A DNA stretch of 64,000 bases, taken from contig CM065295.1 in assembly GCA_032871835.1 (NCBI GenBank), positions 43,274,360 to 43,338,359 on the forward strand, written 5' to 3'. The position numbers were made by a program, and so were the translations under genes. Shown here one piece after another: positions 22,665-33,296 of the stretch (its first letter is position 1; every line of letters begins with the position of its first letter). This DNA is from Dipteronia dyeriana. Lineage: Eukaryota > Streptophyta > Magnoliopsida > Sapindales > Sapindaceae. The notes beneath the pieces are model-generated. The model did not search any database, was not told where the DNA came from, and was given only the letters and a program-made list of their open reading frames with translations.

Positions 22665-23869
22665 ATGAGGGCAACATCTTCATGAGTAGGATAGGATGGT
22701 AGTTTCTAGGTGAAGGGGTCACTTGAGAGATTGTACTTGTCTTATCTACTAGTGGATTTTGTTTGCCAGTGGTTGCTAACTCTTGGATGTTTCCTCTTCG
22801 GAGGTTTACCATGTTATATCTTGTGTCAACTTTTCTCTATCCCTATTTCTCTTATATTGGTAATTGTTATTTGAATAACATGGATAGAACTTTATATTTA
22901 AGTTGACTTCCTTACACAATATTGTTTTTGTATGATAGATATCTTTGTATCTTGTGATATTCCATTCAAGTTGTAAAGTACCACATTGTAATAATCTAAG
23001 TACAACTTATGGAATTTTGTCTATATTGAATATATTTGTTTATAAGATACATTGATTCTTATTGTATGTTTTTGTAGACTAAGAGTGGAGATTTGAGCAT
23101 ACATGAATATACATGTATGCTTATCAAGGTTTTGTCACTAGTCTCGAAAGATTTGTCAAAAGTGAGAGACAACCTATTCACCCCCCTCTAGGTTGTTTAG
23201 TATAACCTTGTACATATTATTTTCAAAGTACCGATCCTACAACCTTGTTTACCATTTGTATTGAGGAATACTAGAGAAGAGATTGAGTACCAGGACCAGG
23301 TAGACCAGGTAAACCAGGTATTAGGACCAGGTACCAGGACTAGGACTATGACCAGGACTAGGGATGGCTTGTCTCTGACGTACTACACCTTACTTCTATT
23401 CATACAAGATCACCAAGGTACGAGGTACCTACCACCATAACTTACCGGGTAGCGGGTTGAGGTTGTTGATTGAAATTCCTCACTTTGAGCAAATTTTAGG
23501 TTAACAATAACGTTCCACACCTCTTTCGAAAGCCTTTGAAATCAAGTTTCACAGCATAAGACTTTGATCCTCCCAAGGACTGCTTAAGGCATCAAGGCAC
23601 CGATCCATAGCCCCAACTCGGAAAGCTTAAAATAATGGAAAGAAGTCAAAGCATCATAATCTTGCTCCAGCACCACCTGCTACCGAGAGGGTCGCACCCT
23701 AGATCCTAGCCCCTTAGGTTGTAGGCCAGACAATTCAGACCAACAAGCCGCTGCCTTTATGGAGAATGTACACCTTTGAATAGCCGTAGAAGGTATCACT
23801 CCCCAACACGCGACACTAGAGGCTAAATCAGATACCAGTAGGCCAAGTACCAGGGTACCCACCTTTGAT

Positions 23870-25420
23870 AGATTGGGAACACCGCCACTAGTACCGGCCT
23901 ACGAGAAGCTAGGGCCCCTGCCCTTAGTTCTAGATAGGTTAGGGCCCGTGCACCCAGTACCAGCAAGCTACCAACCCCGATGGTTAAAGTCAGCTCTTGA
24001 TCTCCCACTTAAGGAACCACGTCAACCAATACAATCGGTAGCCGCTAGAAGGTAACCTCGATCTGCTGTGGGAGGAAGCAATAGAAGTGCCCAAGAGAAC
24101 CGCCCATCCCTCTAGGAGGAATACCAGGATGAAGCCTTGGTAGCATCAGACGAGTCTGGTAATGAAGACTTCAAGGTCCAGTCCAAAAATGCTGGGAACA
24201 AGCACCCGCGGGACCAGGTAGCTCGAATGGTGAAAGATATCCAAGAGTTAGAGAAGGAAAAGTATCGGGAAAGCCGGTAAGACCCTTTAAGTGAGATGAA
24301 TGCCTCTTTTTCTAGGAAGATCAGGGAAGCAGAACATCCCTACAAATTCAAGATGTCTGCTAACAAGTACTCCAGCACAGAAGATCCTTTGAGCCACCCA
24401 AAGAGCTTTATGCAACAAATGGAGGTCCAGAATGCAAGCCGATCCACCATGTGTAGGATGTTCCTAACCACACTAACTGACTACGCCAATATATGGTTCC
24501 AAAAGCTACCAACAGGTAGTGTTGATTCATTTACTAAGCTCTCTAGTGATTTGTGTGCTTAATTCTAGAGAATCAAGCCACATCCTAAGGACCCCATCCA
24601 CCCGCTGTATATAGTCTAGGAGCGAAGTGATTCGCTCAGGTCTTATGCGGAAAGCTTCCACAAATAAGTGATCCAGATGGGGGTCTTCATAGAAAAAGAG
24701 ACCCTATCCAATTTCAATAGAAACCTTTGGGTTGGTAGGCTATTCCGATCATTGGCCAAGTGACCACCGGAGACGTACTAAAAGGCCTACGATAGGGGGT
24801 TCGAGCAGGTGGAGATAGATGAACCGCTCTGAGTTAAAAATGAGCACAATGACCTAAGGGCTGGCAAATGCCAAAAGAAAGAAGCACCCAAGTCAGCACC
24901 GGTCTAGAAGGATCAGATTAAACCTCCCAACTGGTCTACATACCGCCCCCTACCTTTTCAACCTCAACGGGAGTGGTATCCAGCAAGGAGAACCCCATCT
25001 TTAGCCTCACCTCCTCCTAGAATGGTAGCCCTGATAGTCCAAGAAGAGAGAGGATACAGTCACTCCATCCCACTTAATGCATCTCGCGAGACAATCTATA
25101 TCGCCATCCAAGATAAAGGGCTACTTAAGAAGTCCAATCCCTTTAAAGCACCAGTTGACACTAGGAATCGCTACATGTACTGTGATTTTCATGAGGACAT
25201 ATGACATAACACATCGGAGTGCTTCAGCCTACACAACCAGATTGAGGCTCTGGTGATAGGCTCCTGCTTGGAGGAATTCCTGCAGTAGGTGTGGGACAGC
25301 ATCCACATGGGGAAAAATATGTAGGCGGAGATTAAGGAGGATGCAAAAATGAGGAAAGCGTAGGGTTGAGATCTAATGCAGTAGATCCAAGTTTTTCACA
25401 CCATCAGTAAAGGTAGGGAC
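23870..25420 (+). pseudogene. P gag
   Basis: After a long poorly conserved lead, the reading from 24296 has SHPKSFMQQMEVQNAS and NIWFQKLPTGSVDSF, the gag capsid region. After stops come SLRSYAESF and LWVGRLFRSLAK. A zinc knuckle at about 25182-25226 reads YCDFHEDI, stop, HNTSEC, the CX2HX4HX4C form with a stop codon inside. The gene would package element RNA, but several stops, including changes compatible with CAG to TAG, show it is dead. Confidence 0.75.
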
Positions 25421-25589
25421 ATCTAACAACTCAAGGAAGAACCATGTTAGGAAGATACCCTAAACAGAGGAAGGGCAAGACATTTTCAAGGTTGCCCAGG
25501 GATTAATAGGTACCTCTTAGTCAGTTCAAATCGTCTTCTCTGAGGAGGATGTGTAAAATACAGTGTAACCCCATGATGATCCTATGATT

Positions 25590-25930
25590 GTTGCTATATA
25601 GATTGCCAATTGCCTCGCCCACCATGTCTTGATCGATAATGACAGTAGTGTGGATATTTTTTTCAAAGACACTCTAGAGATGTTCAATTTGAACTAGTGC
25701 TTCTATGACAGCTGCACCACGCCCCTGTATGGCTTCATTGGGGACTCGATAGTACCGGTCAGGTCAAAGATCTTACCGGTGATAGTAGAAGATTCTCATC
25801 TCCAATAGAATATCATAATCGATTTTGTGGTGGTAGATACTTCATCTGCTTACAATTCCATTCTTGGGGGGCCCTTCCTATTAGCCCTCAAGGGGATCTT
25901 GTCCATTTTACCATAACATGCTCAAATTTC
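25590..25930 (+). pseudogene. P aspartic protease
   Basis: The reading gives VLIDNDSSVDIFFKDTLE, then TTPLYGFIGDSIV and NSILGGPFLL. In this family the first motif is D-x-G-S-x-x-D-I-L; here the Gly position is Asp. ILG(G/R) near the end is the usual C-terminal protease motif. The homologous reading in M at about 50190-50300 keeps the Gly (LIDIGSNVDILF). Confidence 0.7.
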
Positions 25931-26259
25931 AAGTAGACGACAAGGTAGGCAAGGTACAGGGAGATTAGCAAACAACACATAAATGCTATGCAGTATCTTC
26001 CAACCCAACGGTGTTATCCTGACAGTGTGCACAGGTTACTGTTGAGTTAGACCCGGACCTAACAGAGAGGGACTTCAAAATCCAAGATACCGCAAGAGAA
26101 GGCGAGGAATAGCTCTAGGTAGAAGTCCCGAATGTAGAAAAGGTAAAGGAAGAAGATATAGGGTAAGCCAATGGCCACCCGATTGATAAATTGTAAGAGA
26201 TACCGATCAGAGAAGATGACCCTACTAAAGTAGTCAAGGTTGGGGCTACCCTAGAAGCA

Positions 26260-27175
26260 AGAGTGAAGGAAGGCTTGATTAGACTTCTCCGCGAGTACAG
26301 TGATATCTTCGCTTGGAGTCATGATGAGATGCAAAGGATTCCCATTTCCTTTGCAGCTCACCGGTTAGCAATCGACCTCACCTTCAAACCATTCAAGTAG
26401 AAGATGAGACATTTCAAACCTATAAGGAATGTCGCAGTCCAGGAAAAGGTCGATAAGTTATTGAAAGCTAGATTCATCAAATAATCTTGATACCCTGAAT
26501 GGATCGCAAATGTGGTAATGGTCACCAAGGTAAATGGTAAGTGACATATGTGTGTCGACTATACAGATCTCAACCGCACCTGCCCAAAGGACAGTTTCCC
26601 CTTACCTAATATCGATCAACTGGTGGTTTCTGCCATGGAGAAAAGCTTCTTAGCTTCATGGATGCATTCTCAGGGTACAACCAGATTATGATGCACCTCG
26701 TTGACCAAGACAAAACCAGTTTCCTGACCGAGTAAGACATTTACTGGTACAAGATAATGCCCTTTGGTCTCAAGAATACAGGTGCCACCTATCAACGACT
26801 AGTCAACCGGTTGTTCAAACAGGAGATAGAAAGAACAATAGAGGTTTATATTGATGATATGATATCCAAGTCCCAGGTAACAGAGCAGTACTAGAACCAT
26901 CTCGGTATAACTTTCCAGATAGTAAGAGAAAACCAAATGCAGCTGAATCCTGCTAAATGCGTATTCGGGGTAGTTACCAAAAAGTTCTTCGGGTTCATCG
27001 TCCATAAGAGGGGCATAGAAGCTATCCCGGAGAAGATCGAAGCCATCATGGATCTCGAGTCTCCCAGCTCTTTTAAGCAGGTACAATTGTTGATTGGTCA
27101 GATAACGGCTTTCAACCTCTTCATATTGCGGTCAACTGATAAACCCCTCCCTTTTTTCAAGGTTATTAAATAAGG
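26260..27175 (+). pseudogene. P reverse transcriptase
   Basis: Landmarks in order are YSDIFAWS, KMRHFKPIR, YPEWIANVVMV, MCVDYTDLN, CPKDSFPLPNID, a frame-shifted stretch, and the catalytic YIDD box in VYIDDMISKS (26843-26857). LNPAKCVFGV and HKRGIEAIPEKI follow. Stops interrupt at least six places and the palm region has shifted frame near 26640-26800, so no enzyme could be made. Confidence 0.85.
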
Positions 27176-28135
27176 GAGAAACATGATGTGGGACCAGGAC
27201 AGTGAGCACACTTTCCAGTCGTTGAAAAAATATCTATTAAGCCCACCACTACTGGTTGAGTCGGTACCTGGGGAAGAGCTACAAATATAACTAGCAGTTT
27301 CAGAGACAACGGTTAGCAAGGCTTTGGTTAAGGATTGAGGGGATGAAGTTTAATGGCCTATCTATTATATGTGTTGTGGCTTAACCAAACCAGAGAGAAA
27401 CTACATTCTCTTTAAGAAGCTTGCTTTCGCTTTGGTGACATTAGCTAGGAAGTTACACCCCTACTTCTAGGCTCACACGATTACGGTTGTCACCAATCAG
27501 CCTCATCACCAATTCCTACAGAGACCAGATGTTTCAGGGAGGTTGGTACTTTGGGCTCACGAGCACACCCAGTTTGATATCAAATATAAAGCCAGGACAA
27601 CCATTAAAGCTCAGGCATTGGCAGACTTCGTGGTCGAGTTCTCAACCATTTCTGATCTCGGTACAATTCCAAGAACTAGTAGATTGGCCAAATGACTGAG
27701 ACTTTTGGGTTATATATATTGATGGGCCATCCAGCCAAGCAGGTAGCGAAGCAAGAATCTTCTTAACTGATCCTAAAAATGTCGAGCTCTGCTACTGCAT
27801 CTGCTTTGAGTTCAACGCCACGAACAATGAAACCAATTATGAAGCTTTGTTGGAAGAAATGAGGGTAGCAACCGAGCTCATAGTAGATTACCTCTATGTC
27901 ATGAGTGATTCAAAGCTGATTGTCAACCATGTAACTGGGCTCTATCAGGCGAAAATTGGGCTCTATCAGTAGCTTAAAACTCGGCTCATAGGGTTCAAGA
28001 TAGCATAGGTACCCCAACAGAATCATCGAGCAGACTTCCTTGACAAGATAGCTACTAACGAAGGTCAAGCTCTACCTAATTGGGTACCTCTCAAGGTTAT
28101 ATCTTAATCTAGCATAACATACGTTCAAGAGGTCA
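27175..28135 (+). pseudogene. P RNase H regions
   Basis: The RT-linked RNase H part reads WDQDSEHTFQSLKKYL, LYQ-type and TLARKLHPYF, then a stop in place of the usual Gln, FDIKYKARTTIKAQALADF. A second, archaeal-type RNase H part follows, with ATNNETNYEALLEEM, MSDSKLIVNHVTG and HRADFLDKIAT. A duplicated RNase H is typical of the Tat lineage. Stops are scattered throughout. Confidence 0.8.
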
Positions 28136-28139
28136 ACCC

Positions 28140-29390
28140 AATAGACTGATTCCCATTTTGGATGGATCTCATTTTAGATTACCTACAAGAAGAGAAGCTT
28201 CCCAACAATTCCACTCAAGCTCACAAACTTAAAAGGATCTCGACACGCTACAATTTGGTGGATAGTTACCTTTACCACAGAGGCAAGTCGTTGCCCTTAC
28301 TCAGCTGCCTCCACCCCGACGATACTGTTTGGGCACTTTGAGAGGTGCATTCGGAGGGTTGTGGCAATCACATAGGAGGATAGACACTAGCATAACAGGT
28401 GTTATGATTATGATACTACTGGTGGACCTTACACCATGATGTAAGACGATTCGTTCAATCCTGTGCACCTTGCCAGAAGGCAACCAATCTAAATGACCTT
28501 CCACAGGAGCAACTCTCCTCCATCAGTTCACTATACCCCTTTGTCATTTGAGGGGTAGACCTGATCAGGCTCCTCTCTATTACTCCTGGGTAAGCCAAGC
28601 ATGAAATAGTCACGATCGACTACTTCACCTGGTTGGTGGTAGTAGAACTGTTATCCAAAATAACGAAGGAAAACACGACCAAGTTCATCAAAATAAATGT
28701 AGTTTACAGGTTCGAGACCCCGATGATCATCATCATTGACCTTGGTAAACAGTTTGACAACGTGAGGTTTAGTGAGTTCTGTGACGATCTAGGTATCAAT
28801 ATCAGCCTCGCCTCGGTAGCTCACCTCCAAACCAATGGCCTGGTAGAAGCTACCAACAAAGCCATCAAGAAGCTTCAGAGAAAGAAGCTATAACACAAGA
28901 AGGGAAAGTGGGCAGAGAAGCTTCCTTATGTGCTCTGAGTGTATCGCACTACAAAGAGGATCGTGACTGAAGAAACCCCTTACTCTTAATCTTTCGGGGT
29001 AGAAGCAGTCCTCCCCATCGAGCATAAGTTGACCTCTTTCAGGATCCAGCACTTTATGATAGAAAGCAACAAGGTCAAACTGAGAACCAAGCTAGACCTT
29101 TTGGAGGAAAAACAAGATAGGGTGGCAAAAAAATTAGTGGTCTACCAGAGCTAGATTGTAAGGTACTTAGACAGGAAAGTTAGAGCCCGTAGTTTCAAGA
29201 GACCTGGTACTCCAAGAGGTGACCTAAAAACCAGAAACCGGTCAGACGGGGTATTAGCACCGAATTGGGAAGGCCCCTGTCTAGTGAAGGTTGTAGTCCA
29301 TATCGAAGCCTACAAGCTGGAAGACATGAATGGACGACCTATTAAACACAGTTGGAACGCGGACCACCTTAAGAGATTTTACCCATAGAA
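28140..29390 (+). pseudogene. P integrase
   Basis: The zinc-binding end has HHDVRRFVQSCAPCQKA with a damaged His pair region before it. The core shows the three acidic positions in GVDLIRLL, IIIIDLGKQFDN (normally T-D-N-G-x-Q-F) and NGLVEATNKAIK. Then come PYVL, stop, VYRTTKR, TPYS and FGVEAVLPIE. The C-terminal part ends with NWEGPCLVKVV and NGRPIKHSWNADHLKRFYP. This is a complete but decayed Gypsy integrase. A minisatellite starts about 210 bp after it. Confidence 0.85.
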
Positions 29391-29601
29391 GTATGAACAC
29401 TCCAAGACTGATAAGAACCACCTAGGATATGTACCGGTATTTGTACACTGAAAACGTAATGTATCTCAAATTGATCATCAATAAAATATTCTTTATTTCT
29501 CTTCATCTCCATTTGTGTTATTTTGTCACCAAGTTTTTCACCATTGATGTTTGCCATGATCTTCATGAACCGGAAAAAGCAACATAGCTACTATGATGCA
29601 T

Positions 29602-29965
29602 TGGTCGGGTACCACCCCCCGCTAAGAAGGGTCTAAGTGTAAGAGAATATATGCTTGCTAGATCACGAGACTAGTATGACCAAGAGATCATCCTAACACC
29701 CTTGGTCGAGGAACCCCTCAGGAAGGGTCTAAGCGTAAGTGCATAGTTGTTAGGCAGACTACATGACCAGGATAGCCAAATGGCCAATCCTATTGCCTTG
29801 GTCGGGATACCACCCCCGAGAAGCGTCTGAGCATAAGTGCATAGTTGCCAACCATACTATAATACCAGGATAGCCAAATGGTCTTCCTGATGTCTTGGTC
29901 GATCTACCACCCCCAAGAAGGATCTAGGTCGTAAGTACCTAGTTGTCCATCCATATCAGGATCAC
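29602..29965 (+). repeat. P minisatellite, four units of about 96-101 bp
   Basis: Units start with TTGGTCGGGTACCACCCCC or a variant at 29602, 29702, 29798 and 29895, followed by AAGGGTCTAAGCGTAAGTGC. M carries the same repeat in inverted orientation at 45435-45720, so the array belongs to the element family. Tandem repeats in the region after pol are described for Tat/Ogre elements. Confidence 0.85.
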
Positions 29966-30850
29966 CTGGGTACCGGTTTTCCCTTATACATGAATAGTAG
30001 GTACAGAGAAATATGCTTGGTACCCAGCTTTTCCCAGAAAGGATAATCAGCTTTGACTAATTCCCATATGGATCTATTTGATTTAGTATTTTGAAAACCA
30101 TGTACTGGTCGCTTATCACACGTTTTTTCTCCTTATCAGTTCTTAAGTTTTCTTGTTTTACTAGGAATACATCGGGGACTTGATACAGGGACACTCAATA
30201 CCACGATCAAGGTATCGTCCAAATAGCATGATACCACACGTATGAAATCTTGCGACAAAAGTTTTCACCAAAGTAAAAAGGATATTTATGCCAGATTGAT
30301 CTATGCCATGACCACAACATAATCTAGGTACTAGAGAACTATGAACATGGGAGTCCCAGGTACCAGGATTTGTCGAATTGGTTGTCCACCTAAGTATCGG
30401 AGCCTTCCAGATATGAATGTGTGGTACCATGGCTTCCTAGAAAGATGGTCGATCTTGATAATGTGCTTCAGTAAAAGTCTCTGACTTAGTACCTTGGTAA
30501 CTTGGTATTGGTTACTTGGTATGCTCGATTTCTTATACATGATAGATTTTAAACCTTTTATATACCAGAAACTGTTAAGTCAGGTGAATACAATGGAATA
30601 ACTATTAGATCCAACATGTGACATAAGTGGAGCTAGACAGATCCAACCAAGGAAGAAAGGCAGCTAGATACAGATGTAGAGAAAAATAAGAAGAAATTTT
30701 TATAAGTCAAATCAATGGAGCCCATCCCCTAGTATCTGGGCTACAAAATTGTAAAAAAAAAAAAAAAGAGGAATGACATGTTGAATTTTTTCCTGATCTA
30801 ACATGGTGCCCACCCCCATTTTCGTGCAACATATAAATAAAATGCAAGAT
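29966..30850. other. P 3' non-coding region
   Basis: This has scattered GGTACC-type words and a poly-A stretch near 30753-30767. No protein-like reading could be recognised between the minisatellite and the antisense gene. Confidence 0.45.
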
Positions 30851-32782
30851 CATGCGACAACTTCCTTTTTGTCGCCCTCTCCTCCTACTACTTGCTCTTT
30901 TACTTACACTTGGGCAGCAACAGCTGGGACCACTACTTGAACTGGACCAGTTTAAAGTTCCACCACGGCATCCAGTTCAGCCATCTGCACCACCTCCTTG
31001 ATTGTAGGTTGATCCTCTACCACTTCCTTGGCAGAAGGTTGGCCATCTCCTACCTTCTTGTGAACAGACTAGTCATCCGTATTCCAGAGAATCCAGATGG
31101 AGTAGAAGGCAAGATTGAGGCACTCCCTTCAGCCTCGATCACAACATCATAAGGGGACTTCAATGAGGGATCAGCTTTAGTAGCCCCGATACTAGGTAGA
31201 AAATAGGAGATAGGTCATTGGTCTTTATCCTCGTTTATTCCTTCACCAGTTTCTACAGTTCGAGAGGTGCTAGTTTCATCAATAGCGGGAGCCACCATTT
31301 TCCTGACCTTTTCCACTATCTCTACCTTATCCCAGTTTTCAACGGTGCGCAGGTTGATGGGTGAAGGTAAGGACTCAGTTTCCTAAAAAGCAAAATGGAA
31401 ATTGCCATCCCTGAACAAAGGGTCTACCTCTATCTCTAGACTGGCCACATTGGCATGCAGAGGGTTGTTCTCTTCTTCCAGCTGCTTGACTTTTCCTTTC
31501 TGGATATTCCTTTCCATAGCGCGACGTTTCCACCTGAGGCCTTAGTGTCAAAGGCATATTTATATCGCTCTGCATCGCATTTGGACCGCTCATGGGACTT
31601 CTCGATTTGCTCCAAGATACATCTCAACTTCTGTTTATCTACTTGTGATTGAGCAAGTTCCCTATGGCAGCTTTGAGCTCAGCTTCAGCACCCCTTGTAT
31701 ACCCCTTGAGAGAGATGAACTGGTGGCTCATGGAAACATTTAATTTGAAGACCTGTATGGAACAACACATGTGTTATACTACCATTCAGATACCAAGCAT
31801 GCACTTATAAATTAGTAAGAAACTAGATATCTTACCTCGACCAAGAGGACAGAACCTTTAGTGATCAGCATGTCCACTGGCATGGAAGTCATAGCTTCTA
31901 ACTCTCTACCAGGGAAGGAAGCTATGAACCGATCCAAGACCGTATCTTGGCCACCAATCCTTGGTCTGGATCTAGGTTAGTCTTGAGGAGCAACAACAGT
32001 AGTGGTAACAGCCAGATCAAAACATCCCCCTGCCTTGGTAGGAGTGGTAGCGGGCGGGGGAGGGGAAATAGCAGTATGAGTAGTAGTGGTAGAGTAGAAG
32101 CAACCGTAGAAGCAACAGTAGTAGTAGTAACAGTGGCGGGGGCAATAGAATCTTGACCCCTTACCCTCACCAATCTGGATGCAAACACATCAATCTCGTA
32201 CTGCTCTTTCCACAGCATGAGGAACCCAACTAGATGCCTCCAGAATTCCGAGGTCAGTTGTAGGGGAGCAAGCTGTAAGGAGTAAAGCGCTTTACGAAAG
32301 GTCAGGTGAAGAGGTAGCCTGACCTTACTATCAAAAGCGATGACATGAATTGGAAGCTCGCCTAAAGAGAAGGTGTACACATCGTACCCTCGATAAGGGA
32401 TGGTGATCGTGATATTGTTGGGAATAAAAAACTTTGTAGTCAAGCACCGAATTATGTCGGGCATAACACTGGAGTCTTGGATGACACAAAAATCATAGGG
32501 AATAGTGAACGATACCCTAGGTAACCTCTAATCTACTCTAACTAGATCTTCACCAGCCCTTAACTCGTTGGATGCCTCTCTAGAGTCCTCCTTAACAATC
32601 TAAACCGGAGTGTCTGGATTGTTCAAAAAATTGATTTCAATGGAGACATTCTGATTGAAGCGATGATGTTGAGAAAAAGGAGCATCGCTCGTGTCGATGT
32701 TAACCAGGCGGGCTCTCTTCCCATGTGCCAAACTAGTAGAGTCGCCATCAAAGATCTTTTCTATGTTGTCGGATAAAGACAT
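30850..32782 (-). pseudogene. P antisense gene, putative gypsy-type transposon domain
   Basis: This gene runs opposite to gag-pol. It starts at ATG 32782 (MSLSDNIEK) and reads through IVKEDSREASNEL, a stop, IPNNITITIPYRGYDVY, then LPLHLTFRKALYSLQLAPLQ and EFWRHLVGFLMLWKEQY. This resembles the plant putative gypsy-type transposon domain (Transposase_28 as I remember it) found in Grande/Tat extra ORFs. A Ser/Thr-Pro-like low-complexity stretch and a charged coiled-coil-like C-terminal part follow. A GT-AG intron of 83 bp fits at 31753-31835. M carries a homologue on the plus strand (40724-43418). M inserted 94 bp upstream of this ATG. Function is unknown, and stops show this copy is broken. Confidence 0.7.
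31753..31835 (-). other. Probable intron in the P antisense gene
   Basis: On the minus strand the donor reads GAG|GTAAGATA and the acceptor TTCCATACAG|GTCTTC, 83 bp apart, AT-rich between. Coding-like readings lie on both sides. No transcript evidence is available here. Confidence 0.55.
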
Positions 32783-33296
32783 GGTAGCAGTAGATGAAGC
32801 AATAGAAGATTGAAGGAGAGAGGGTCGAGGAAGACGAAGAAAGTATAAGGAAAGTACAGTATTTTTCAAAAAAAGGTGTTAACCAAAAATTTACTCTGGG
32901 TGAGGAATCTCAGCTAACATCCCTAGCGCTGTAACTTAGGTAGATCACGGTCGGGGTAGGTACCTTCGGTACTGATTTCATGCGTAAGAATGGAAGAATG
33001 TATGATAAGGGTGATAATGAACTTACTGATGTTATTTTATTCAATAATTCAGAGTGTACATATATTTGGAATAACTCTCAGTTTCTCTTTTCTTTCTAAC
33101 TAATTAGATGTGGTGAATTAAAACTTGTCGATAAGTGGACACAACTAATAATGGTGATGGCTAGGCTTAATGTTGACTACAGAATTAAACGATAGCTCTT
33201 CAAGTTCTAGATGTCGATCTTTATGTCCCTTTCTGAAAATACAAACATGGTTAAATGCTCAAGGCTAACCTAGAGGGGGGTGGATAGGTTAGACAC

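Larger units (their letters stand above)
20416..23225 (+). mobile_element. Copia-type solo LTR inside LTR Q
   Basis: It starts TGTTAGGTTTG and ends TATTATTTTCA, 2,810 bp. It is flanked by GAGTA (20411-20415) and AAGTA (23226-23230), four of five identical. The same family lies in reverse at 33234-38576. Near its end it has ACCTATTCACCCCCCTCTAG, a motif also present in two other LTRs of this window. Inside are two adjacent hairpins (21198-21267) and a seven-unit minisatellite (22368-22664). No primer-binding site or coding sequence follows, so it is a solo LTR. Confidence 0.8.
19016..23507 (+). mobile_element. Solo LTR Q in P, itself interrupted
   Basis: It starts TGTTAAGAG right after P's primer-binding site and ends GGTTAACA. 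The 3' end resembles the end of the P LTR (GGGTAGCGG...GATTGAAATTCC). A shorter relative lies in reverse at 47335-47997. Flanking GGAAC (19011-19015) and ATAAC (23508-23512) agree in three of five bases, so the target duplication is weak. Positions 20416-23225 are a separate solo LTR inserted here. The 19195-19260 stretch is packed with GGTACC palindromes. No coding region was seen. Confidence 0.65.

Noticed and set aside
22447..22812. 121-codon ORF with repeated DPRQDFL-like units
   Set aside because: It is a translation of the minisatellite. Periodicity of about 42 bp keeps the frame open by chance.
31947..32156. Gly/Ser-rich plus-strand ORF
   Set aside because: It is the complement of the low-complexity part of the P antisense gene.
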